This document shows, one piece after another, positions 1 through 7,289 of a DNA stretch of 59,356 nt. A program made the position numbers and the translations under genes. This DNA is from Nostoc flagelliforme FACHB-838 (lineage in GTDB: Bacteria > Cyanobacteriota > Cyanobacteriia > Cyanobacteriales > Nostocaceae): positions 1-59,356 of the forward strand of contig NZ_JACJSI010000043.1 in assembly GCF_014698065.1 (NCBI RefSeq), in the 5' to 3' direction. Under the pieces are notes generated by a model. That model had not been told where the DNA came from. It saw only the letters and a list, made by a program, of their open reading frames with translations, and ran no database searches. Each line of letters begins with the position of its first letter. The stretch's first letter is position 1.

Positions 1-168
1 ATGGGATTTGGTGTTTACTGGCTGGGTGCAGGATTGGATGTGAAATGGCCTGGTGGTCACTGGGCAATTATTTGGTTGCCTTTAGCTTGGGGTGTGGGTA
101 TGGCGATCGCCTCAGCAATTTGGCGCTGGCAAGTTAGTTTACAAAAACCAGAGGAAGCGATCGGTTAA
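1..168 (+). CDS. C-terminal part of a membrane protein (5' end outside window)
   Basis: An open frame runs from the first base to a TAA at 166-168 and encodes 55 residues. The ATG at base 1 may be internal, so the gene is treated as cut by the window edge. The product has two hydrophobic stretches rich in Trp and Gly (around residues 2-12 and 21-42) followed by a short polar tail, as expected for the last membrane segments of an integral membrane protein. I do not recognise the family. The reading frame and the hydrophobicity are visible; any function would be a guess. Confidence 0.5.
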   Translation: MGFGVYWLGAGLDVKWPGGHWAIIWLPLAWGVGMAIASAIWRWQVSLQKPEEAIG

Positions 169-214
169 GTAGATACTAAATTTTTAACATTTTGTCAATC
201 CTAATTACTCTGAA

Positions 215-244
215 AGTAACCTCACCTTATCCTGTTCTTAACTA
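215..244 (+). promoter_or_regulatory. Possible Pho box upstream of the phosphoesterase gene
   Basis: Three 8-base units, AGTAACCT (215-222), CTTATCCT (226-233) and CTTAACTA (237-244), are separated by exactly 3 bases each. They resemble the cyanobacterial Pho box, tandem (C/T)TTAA(C/T)(C/T)(T/A) units with 3-base spacers bound by the SphR/PhoB regulator. They lie 54 bases before the start of a secreted phosphoesterase, a plausible phosphate-starvation target. The units match imperfectly (6 to 7 of 8) in AT-rich DNA, so this is a suggestion. Confidence 0.4.
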
Positions 245-298
245 GTAAATAGGAATATTAGCTGCGTAGGCAAGAAATTTTGATGTGTGAAATAGCAA

Positions 299-3200
299 AT
301 GCTCAATTTCAAGCGTAAGCGATATCTCCTACTTAGCCTGCTGATCGCAGTGGTGATAGTAGTAAGCAGTATACAAATAGTTACAGCCCAGCTTGCTACT
401 AGCCGTGTTGGTGATCTACCTGAAGGTGGAGCATTACTACCTACAGGTCAAGTGATTACACCCGCAGCTGCCCCAGGCTCGACGTTTGCACGTTTGGCGA
501 CTGGTTTGCGTACAGATAATAATGCTGATGCTGCCGAAGCTGTAACCACAGCCCTCAGCCCCGATGGTAAAACTCTACTGGTGCTTACCAGTGGCTATAA
601 CCAGAACTTCAAGAGTCAAAATGGTGCTGATCTCACTTATCCGGTCTTAGACCCATTAACTGGCAAACCAAGTGCTACGAGAACTTCAAAAGCTGAATGG
701 GTTTTTGTCTTTGATGTCAGCAGCGGTAAGTTGGTTAAGCAGCAGCAGATTAACATTCCCAACACATATAATGGCCTAGCTTGGGCAAAAGACGGCACAC
801 GCTTTTATGTATCAGGTGGCATTGACGATCGCGTTTATGCTTATGCCTCGAATGGCAACCAGTACTTGCCAGATGCTCCCTTTATTTTGCTAGGTCACAA
901 TTCCGAACAAACTGCGCCCTTCCCTAGCTACGATGGTGGTTTGTTGAAGAACACACCAGCTGAAACTGTGGCAACAGGAGCAGTTGTAGCTGGTCTTGAT
1001 GTCAGCAAAGATGGCAAAACTTTAGTAGCTGCTAATTTTGAGAACGACTCAATATCAATTGTTGATACTACTAATCGTAAGGTACTCAGAGAAATTAAGT
1101 TCTTTAGACCAGGCGATCGCATACCAACAGGAGAATTCCCTTTTGATGTAGCCATCAAGAGTGCAGAAAACGGTGCGGCAGCGAAAGTCTTCGTTACCAG
1201 CCAACGCGATAACGAGGTGGTTGCTGTTAGCATAGCTTCGGGGCAAATTACCCGTATACCTGTAGGTAGCCAACCAAACAAGGTGCAACTATCGACAGAC
1301 CAAAAGCGACTGTATGTAGCTAACGGTAATAGTGACTCGGTTTCAGTCATTGACACAAATACCAATAACGTTGTCCAAACTATCTATCTGTCTCGACCTA
1401 GTGATAAGTACAAAGGAGCAAATCCCAACTCTGTAGCTCTGAGCCCAGATGAACGTCAGCTTTACGTGACTCTAGGTGGTGAGAACGCTGTTGCTGTTGT
1501 GGACTTGCAATCATCTGGTCGGGTGATTGGACGTATCCCCACTGGCTGGTATCCCAATTCTGTAAGCGTCAGTAAGGATGGCCAAAACCTATACGTTGTC
1601 AATGCCAAGAGCAATTCTGGCCCCAACCCCTCAAATAACCTAACAACACCAGCCGGATTAGCACGCAACACAACTTTTAGAAATGAGTATACCTGGGCTT
1701 TAGAAAAAGCTGGGATCTCAGTTATTCCAGTTCCCCAAGGCGGTACTTTAGCTAGCCTTTCCGAACAGGTAGATAGAAACAACGGTTTCTACAATCGCCG
1801 TCCTGACCGGACGATGAAGTTTCTCCAGGATAAAATTAAGCACGTTATCTACGTGGTTAAAGAAAATCGTACCTACGACCAATTACTCGGTGATTTACCT
1901 GTTGGCAACGGTGATCCCGCGCTGGCTTTATTCCCGCAACCAATTTCACCCAACCATCACAAGTTAGCTCTTGACTTTGTGACTTTTGATAACTTTTATG
2001 ATTCTGGTGAGTCAAGCGGTGTCGGCTGGAACTGGTCTACTTATGCAAGGACAACTGATTACACTGAAAAAACTCAGTCAGTACTTTATGGCAACGCTGG
2101 GTTTAACGGTCTGACCTACGACTACGAAGGTGTTAACCGGAACATCAACGTTGTTTTACCACAAACTTCCTCTAATCCTTCCCAATTAAATACACGAGTA
2201 ACGGGAGTGTTAGATCCCTCTGGTCGATCTTCTATTTTGCCTGGAAATAAGGATGTAAATGCCCCCGCAGGCGATGGTGAACTGAATTCAAACGCTATTG
2301 GCGGCTATCTTTGGGATGCAGCATTGCGTGCTGGTAAGACTGTACGCAATTACGGTTTCTTCGTTGATGGCAACTACAGTACTACCCAAGCAGATCCCAC
2401 AAAACCAGATCCCACCAACCCGCGTTACATCCCCATCTCCCCAAATCCTGCTGCTGATAATATTCTTCAAGCTGTAGCTGCTAAAGCTGTATTGTTGGAT
2501 AAAACTGACAACTATTTCCGGGGATACGACCAAAAGCAACCAGACATTTATCTCTACAACGAATGGGCGCGGGATATTGATAGCTATTTGGCAAAGAATG
2601 AATTGCCCAACTTGTCACTAGTGCGTTTGCCTCACGACCACTTTGGTGATTTTGGTAACGCTGTGGCTGGTTTGAATACTGTCCCACTGCAAATGGCTGA
2701 TAATGATTATGCCGTCGGCTTGCTAGTGGAAAAAATCTCCAAGTCTCCTCTGTGGAAAGAGACTGCGATCGTTATTGTAGAAGATGATTCCCAAAATGGC
2801 CCTGACCATGTTGATAGTCATCGCTCAGTAGTCTATATCATTTCGCCTTACACTAAGCGAAATGTCGTAGTCAGTACTAACTACAATACTGTTAGCCTGG
2901 TGCGGACAATGGAAGATTTACTGAACATTGGTTATTTAGGAATCACTGATGCTAATGCCAAGCCAATGTCGGATGCATTCACTAGAGAGCCAAACTTTAC
3001 TGCTTATAAAGCTGTTGTACCAGGTAATTTGTGTGGTGAACCTGTAGACCCCAAACTAGTGCCAGCTTGCCAAGACAAGAATGTAGAAAAGACAGCAGCT
3101 ATTCCGTCTTTGCATAACAAACAGTGGTGGGCGCAAGCAACCAAAGACTTCTACTTTGAAGTTGAAGATAAGTTAGATCCTGAGAAATTCAACCGCGTAC

Positions 3201-3334
3201 TTTGGGCCGGCATTCAAGGCGACAAAGTGCCTTATCCAACAGAGCGCAGCCATGCCGACCTTCGTCAAAATCGCGCGCAGCTACTCGGTAAATTGAGTTT
3301 GAGTACAGATAACCTCTCTGCTCAAGCAAACTAA
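299..3334 (+). CDS. YncE-type beta-propeller fused to an alkaline-phosphatase-superfamily phosphoesterase
   Basis: The 1011-residue product starts with basic residues and a strongly hydrophobic segment (about 8-30) that would export it or anchor it in the membrane. Residues about 80-480 hold repeated strands of the type YVANGNSDSVSVID, typical of YncE/40-residue YVTN beta-propellers. From about residue 513 the phosphoesterase family (PF04185) begins, with the metal-binding motif KENRTYDQ near its start and EDDSQNGPDHVDSHR near residue 830. Known bifunctional YncE/phosphoesterase proteins have this order and similar length. It probably releases phosphate from an organic phosphate ester outside the cytoplasm; the substrate cannot be read from the sequence. 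Possible Pho-box units lie upstream, fitting induction by phosphate shortage. The ATG at 299 directly precedes the signal segment and no better start exists. Confidence 0.85.
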   Translation: MLNFKRKRYLLLSLLIAVVIVVSSIQIVTAQLATSRVGDLPEGGALLPTGQVITPAAAPGSTFARLATGLRTDNNADAAEAVTTALSPDGKTLLVLTSGYNQNFKSQNGADLTYPVLDPLTGKPSATRTSKAEWVFVFDVSSGKLVKQQQINIPNTYNGLAWAKDGTRFYVSGGIDDRVYAYASNGNQYLPDAPFILLGHNSEQTAPFPSYDGGLLKNTPAETVATGAVVAGLDVSKDGKTLVAANFENDSISIVDTTNRKVLREIKFFRPGDRIPTGEFPFDVAIKSAENGAAAKVFVTSQRDNEVVAVSIASGQITRIPVGSQPNKVQLSTDQKRLYVANGNSDSVSVIDTNTNNVVQTIYLSRPSDKYKGANPNSVALSPDERQLYVTLGGENAVAVVDLQSSGRVIGRIPTGWYPNSVSVSKDGQNLYVVNAKSNSGPNPSNNLTTPAGLARNTTFRNEYTWALEKAGISVIPVPQGGTLASLSEQVDRNNGFYNRRPDRTMKFLQDKIKHVIYVVKENRTYDQLLGDLPVGNGDPALALFPQPISPNHHKLALDFVTFDNFYDSGESSGVGWNWSTYARTTDYTEKTQSVLYGNAGFNGLTYDYEGVNRNINVVLPQTSSNPSQLNTRVTGVLDPSGRSSILPGNKDVNAPAGDGELNSNAIGGYLWDAALRAGKTVRNYGFFVDGNYSTTQADPTKPDPTNPRYIPISPNPAADNILQAVAAKAVLLDKTDNYFRGYDQKQPDIYLYNEWARDIDSYLAKNELPNLSLVRLPHDHFGDFGNAVAGLNTVPLQMADNDYAVGLLVEKISKSPLWKETAIVIVEDDSQNGPDHVDSHRSVVYIISPYTKRNVVVSTNYNTVSLVRTMEDLLNIGYLGITDANAKPMSDAFTREPNFTAYKAVVPGNLCGEPVDPKLVPACQDKNVEKTAAIPSLHNKQWWAQATKDFYFEVEDKLDPEKFNRVLWAGIQGDKVPYPTERSHADLRQNRAQLLGKLSLSTDNLSAQAN

Positions 3335-3359
3335 TCAGATCAGGCTTGATTCTCCTTAA

Positions 3360-3376
3360 CCTCCTCTTAAAGGAGG
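3360..3376 (+). terminator. Short hairpin after the phosphoesterase gene
   Basis: CCTCCT (3360-3365) and AGGAGG (3371-3376) can pair over a 5-base loop, 25 bases after the stop codon. No T-run follows, so it is a weak terminator candidate. Confidence 0.3.
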
Positions 3377-3471
3377 CTAGGGAAAGCATAGACAATTAGC
3401 AATTATATCAAGCCTAATTACATAGTTTACGTGAACATTGCTTGTAGAAATTTATCTTGAGGAAAGTTGAG

Positions 3472-4014
3472 ATGAAATTGGTTTCGCAATTAACTCTTGC
3501 TACTAGTTGTGCCCTAATTTTTGCTGCTACAGGAGCTAATTCTGCATTTGCTGCAATTATTAATTACGCCTTCAATGTTGATAGTTTTATAACTAAGGGA
3601 GAAGGCGTTTTTAGCTTTGATGATTCAACTTTCAGTGACGATAATATTCCAGTAGCACTAGTTGAGTCGCTAAGTTTTAAATTTGATAATGATCCTAATA
3701 CTTATAACCAAGAAGATGATACAGAATATCCCCAATATCCTATCGTATTTCCAACTACATTTTTGACAGGTAGTGAATCTGTTGGATTGCAATATCTGTT
3801 TTTTGATAAAGCTAATCCTTCAAGCTCTATCACATACGAAATTAATGGATATGATTTTGCAATTACTTCCGCCAATAATATCCAAATTGACTCAGGTAAA
3901 GTTACCTATAGGCAAGTTCCTGAGCCTACAATCTTAGGTGGCAGTTTCATTGCTTGCAGCATTGGCTGGCTCATGAAGAAAAAGTTAACATTAGGCAAAA
4001 AGGTTAAAGTTTAA
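3472..4014 (+). CDS. PEP-CTERM sorting-domain exported protein
   Basis: The 180-residue product has a signal peptide (about residues 1-28, ending in a run of small residues before AAIINYAF) and a C-terminal PEP-CTERM tripartite signal: VPEPT, a hydrophobic segment with Gly and Cys, then a basic MKKK tail. Such signals are cut by an exosortase and direct the protein to the cell surface. The body is acidic and Asn/Asp/Ser-rich with no recognised domain. I chose the ATG at 3472 because GAGGAAAG lies just upstream; a TTG at 3457 would add five residues. Its substrate or structural role is unknown. Confidence 0.75.
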   Translation: MKLVSQLTLATSCALIFAATGANSAFAAIINYAFNVDSFITKGEGVFSFDDSTFSDDNIPVALVESLSFKFDNDPNTYNQEDDTEYPQYPIVFPTTFLTGSESVGLQYLFFDKANPSSSITYEINGYDFAITSANNIQIDSGKVTYRQVPEPTILGGSFIACSIGWLMKKKLTLGKKVKV

Positions 4015-4996
4015 CCTAAAGTTTAGTTTGACCAAGTAGGGAATATTGTCATTTGTAAAGCATATTCCCTAAGAGGTTGTTTGACAGGAATAGCTAAAGT
4101 TGTAGGATTAAATAATGAACAATGCTTACACCATGCCCAATACTTGTCGGTTAAAGGGAAAAGGGGAAAGAAAAAACCTTTAACCTCTGACTGTCTTATT
4201 GGTATATAGCAATGAATTTCAAAGCTTGAATCTAGCAAAATTTTTAGTGATGGGTTTAAACATACTGATAAGACAGTCAGGGCTTGAGTTGCTCTCCCCG
4301 GCAAGCTGCTGTGGCTTGGAAACGGATTGATTATTTGTGCAGTCTACTGTTCGAATCAACCCACTGATATGCAACTATAACAGGTGAAAATAAAGATGCA
4401 GTCGCACATAATCCCTTAGCTAGAAGGTGTTTTAGGTTGACTAAAGGTGGTGGTAAAGCACTTTTTTTCCATCCGTTCTAAGCTTTGCTCTATCAACGTC
4501 AAATTTTCTTGTAACTTTAATCCAGATGCCTCTAACGCCACACTTGGATGGCTGCTTGAGATATATCCTCAAACATTAATAATAGATTGAAATCATAAAC
4601 AATTTGTCAATAAACAATAATGCTTAAAATTTTGCCGAAATCAGGGTAGAAAATACAATTTTTAAGCTAGCGATACCTACACGGGCTACGCCTACGCATC
4701 ATCAAGAAAACTGCCTCCGTATATTATTCAATCCGATACTCACCACACCATGTTAATTAACAACGTTATGGATTATTGACAATACTGATTTTTTCTTAAC
4801 CTATTACGAATGCTAGACGCGTTTCTAAAACCCTGCGGATAGAGGCTTTTGAGGCTACTACCAGGTTTTTTTGCTTATCACCTTCTCAATCTAAGTTTAT
4901 CGACTTTATACATAGTTACTGAGTAAAGATATGAACAGCAAGTCTTAATAAGTTTTAATAGAAAATAATCCGGGAGAGATAGATTTCACCCTAAAG
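4015..4996. other. Intergenic region of about 1 kb with inverted repeats
   Basis: I see no convincing gene on either strand. The region holds two nested inverted repeats (listed separately at 4149-4279), a dispersed GGGCTACGCCTACGC repeat near 4682-4696, and AT-rich DNA before the next operon. A 93-codon minus-strand frame at 4023-4304 has no protein-like features and is not annotated. Confidence 0.6.
4149..4279. repeat. Two adjacent inverted repeats, possible MITE or IS remnant
   Basis: GGTTAAAGG (4149-4157) pairs with CCTTTAACC (4177-4185), and TGACTGTCTTAT (4188-4199) pairs perfectly with ATAAGACAGTCA (4268-4279). The two hairpins abut each other in a region without genes. Such abutting inverted repeats can mark a non-autonomous mobile element or a structured RNA. 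No transposase fragment could be translated nearby. Confidence 0.4.
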
Positions 4997-5026
4997 CTTA
5001 CGTTAAACTTAACCTACTGTTAACCT
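4997..5026 (+). promoter_or_regulatory. Possible Pho box upstream of the HMA-like gene cluster
   Basis: Units CTTACGTT (4997-5004), CTTAACCT (5008-5015) and GTTAACCT (5019-5026) are spaced by exactly 3 bases. The last two match the cyanobacterial Pho-box unit almost perfectly. The site ends 29 bases before the start codon at 5056, close to where an activator site would sit. It suggests, but does not prove, control by phosphate. Confidence 0.45.
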
Positions 5027-5055
5027 AACGATTCAGCTATTGGAAAATCGAGTAA

Positions 5056-6273
5056 ATGACTAAAACTCTCAGTAATCGCTCTCAACTAAGTCCGTCGGTG
5101 AAAACATCAGCTGACTTCATCTCTGCACAACAAAGTAATGAAGTTAATCAAAGTGCAACTAAAGCGATCGCACAGTCAACGGACTCACAACCCTCAAGTG
5201 GTTTGCAAATAGTTCATGTAACTACCGGGCGGGTGCGACTCCGTACTACTGACAGTAGTCTTAACTCGATATTAGATAGCATAGCCCAAGATTTACGTTC
5301 CTTAGACGGAGTGACGGAAGTCTACGTGAATGAGCAAACGGGCAGTTTGGTAATTAATTTTGATGAATCTAAGCTGTCATTACCAGAAATTTTGGCGCTA
5401 AAATCCGATATTGAGATCAAACCGCAAGCTTCCTCTGATCCATCTAACAATACCGATCCCTTTGCAGCTTGGAAATCGCTTTCATTTTGGAAAGAACAAG
5501 GTATTTCCTTAATTCCGATGATGACAGGCTTGGCCGTAACAGGAGGATTGGGAATTCAAGGCTGGGTATCGATTCCAGTTTACATGATTGCGGCGGATGC
5601 AACTCGTGGTGTAATTAGTTATCTTGGCTCTCAAGTTGCGACATCAGAAAAAAACAAAAGTGATGACACCAGTTCTGCTATAAAAAGTGACATAAAATCA
5701 GAATCAGCTATCCAACAAGAAGATAGCGAGATGGTAGCACCTGCAAAGATTGACTACAGCGTAGTTCATCAAATTCCCGGACGTATTCGGTTGAATGTGC
5801 CGAAAATCACTGAAGATCGAGCTTATGGGCGGCGGCTTGAAAAGAGAATAAAAACAGATGCTCAAGTTAAAAGGGTGCGTGTGAATTTTGATGCAGCATC
5901 GATCGCGATCGCTTATCAGTCTCGTGACATTCCATTATCTTATTGGGTGAGTCTGATGGAATTAGCGTTGGAGATAAACCCACCAACACTAGGAATCACA
6001 ACCCCTAACCAACCCCTAGAACAAGTTAGTCAGACTCCTGAAGTTACAGAGGCAACAACGGCAAATCATATTACTCAAGTTAGTCAGACTGCTGAAATTA
6101 CAGACGCAACAACGGCAAACCAAACAACTCAGGTTACTCAGACTGCTGGAGTTATCAACTCAACAACAGCAAACCAAACAACTCCACAGTTATCCAGTCT
6201 GTGGACTAACCTAAAATCGCCTGCGATGTCATTGTCATTAGGTATTATGGCGAACTTACCCTTGGGAACTTAA
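5056..6273 (+). CDS. Membrane-associated protein with two cysteine-free HMA-like domains
   Basis: The 405-residue protein carries two copies of the cluster's HMA-like fold: residues about 50-115 (IVHVTTGRVRLR, then VNEQTGSLVINF) and about 233-310 (YSVVHQIPGRIRLNVP, then VNFDAASIAIAY). Both have the beta-alpha-beta spacing of heavy-metal-associated domains but lack the metal-binding CxxC, and the whole protein contains no cysteine. A hydrophobic stretch at about 155-200 could span the membrane or fold as a hairpin. A Thr/Gln/Ala-rich tail contains three 18-residue repeats (about 322-376). It is the first gene of the plus-strand cluster, 37 bases before the next gene. A role as a scaffold or partner of the nearby P-type ATPase is inferred from the shared domain; no activity is known. 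Confidence 0.75.
   Translation: MTKTLSNRSQLSPSVKTSADFISAQQSNEVNQSATKAIAQSTDSQPSSGLQIVHVTTGRVRLRTTDSSLNSILDSIAQDLRSLDGVTEVYVNEQTGSLVINFDESKLSLPEILALKSDIEIKPQASSDPSNNTDPFAAWKSLSFWKEQGISLIPMMTGLAVTGGLGIQGWVSIPVYMIAADATRGVISYLGSQVATSEKNKSDDTSSAIKSDIKSESAIQQEDSEMVAPAKIDYSVVHQIPGRIRLNVPKITEDRAYGRRLEKRIKTDAQVKRVRVNFDAASIAIAYQSRDIPLSYWVSLMELALEINPPTLGITTPNQPLEQVSQTPEVTEATTANHITQVSQTAEITDATTANQTTQVTQTAGVINSTTANQTTPQLSSLWTNLKSPAMSLSLGIMANLPLGT
6022..6183 (+). repeat. Three tandem 54-bp repeats inside the first HMA-like gene
   Basis: Units start at 6022, 6076 and 6130 with CAAGTTAGTCAGACT or a close variant. The 54-bp period keeps frame and encodes 18-residue repeats of the type QVSQTAEITDATTANQ. The number of copies may vary between strains. 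Confidence 0.8.
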
Positions 6274-6310
6274 CATACAGTTTCAAATTGCGGAATACTG
6301 GAGGGCAATT

Positions 6311-7150
6311 ATGACTGGTTTAAATTTAGAAACGGCAGCAAATTTAGACAAAAAACAAGAGCAAACAGTCACAGACGAGACTAATTGCCCAGCAGCGCCG
6401 CCTTCAAGGGTAGCATATAGCATTATTTGTGCATTTCCTGGACAAGTGGCGTTTTGCATACCTCAAATTAGCGAAGATGCAAAATATGTGCAACGTCTTC
6501 TCGCCTTGCTTGCCAATGAGCCTTTGGTAATAAATCAGCAAGTCAATACTACGATGGTAGGGTCAATTGCTATTACCTATAAATCTGATGTAATGTCAGA
6601 TGTTGATATGCGATCGCATTTGGCTAATTTGATTCAGTCGGCTGGTAATGAAGAAGTGATACCAGCAGCTGCAAACCAATTCAAACCATGCTCAACTGCG
6701 GTAACAACAGAAGACAGGCAGGATACAAAGCCAAAAAGAGAAGCAGAGAAGCAGAAATCAGCAACATTCTCCTTACCCTCTGCGGATGCGTCAGCCTCTA
6801 AGACTAAAAGCAATTCGGTATCCTCGACTCATTCTGTAATTCAACAACCAAAAAAACCTGCAAAAGTAGCTTATAGCATTGCTCATGCAATTCCCGGAAG
6901 GGTGCGGTTTCGTGTACCTCGAATTGCCTGCGATCCAAAATATGTCCAACGGTTAGAGACATTACTCAAATCAGATTCTACAGTTACAAGTGAGCGAGTC
7001 AATAGCGCTGCGAGATCAGTTGTCATTACCTATAAAACAGGAATGATGCAGAATTCTCAGAAGCGAGTGCAAAACTTTTTGTCACCACCAATATCTCATC
7101 TAGCCAATTTAATTGAATCTGCCAATGATCCCGCCACAGCAATAAGTTAG
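6311..7150 (+). CDS. Soluble protein with two HMA-like domains
   Basis: The 279-residue product has two HMA-like copies: about residues 32-105 (YSIICAFPGQVAFCIPQ) and about 184-260 (YSIAHAIPGRVRFRVP), joined by a Lys/Ser-rich linker. The second copy is close to the domain of the following ATPase (shared PGR-RFR-PR and YVQRLE-type helix). The first copy is more divergent, with PGQ replacing PGR. Neither copy has the CxxC of copper/zinc HMA domains, and there is no membrane segment. GGAGGG lies just before the ATG. It lies between another two-copy protein and the ATPase, suggesting that it binds the same partner as the ATPase N-terminus. Biochemical function unknown. Confidence 0.72.
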   Translation: MTGLNLETAANLDKKQEQTVTDETNCPAAPPSRVAYSIICAFPGQVAFCIPQISEDAKYVQRLLALLANEPLVINQQVNTTMVGSIAITYKSDVMSDVDMRSHLANLIQSAGNEEVIPAAANQFKPCSTAVTTEDRQDTKPKREAEKQKSATFSLPSADASASKTKSNSVSSTHSVIQQPKKPAKVAYSIAHAIPGRVRFRVPRIACDPKYVQRLETLLKSDSTVTSERVNSAARSVVITYKTGMMQNSQKRVQNFLSPPISHLANLIESANDPATAIS

Positions 7151-7289
7151 CTAACTAATCTAGCAAATTACAAATAACCAAATTGATAGCTAATCAATCT
7201 CGTAGGATTGGTGGCTAATTTGCTCTCTTTACCTAAGTAAAGAGCCTGATTTTGATCGAAGTGTAACAATTATTGGATTAAAGAAAAGA

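Noticed and set aside
4023..4304. 93-codon minus-strand frame
   Set aside because: No start context, unusual composition and overlap with inverted repeats; probably chance.
4320..4370. Possible tRNA-like T-loop (GTTCGAATCAACCC)
   Set aside because: No matching acceptor stem, D-arm or anticodon arm within tRNA length.
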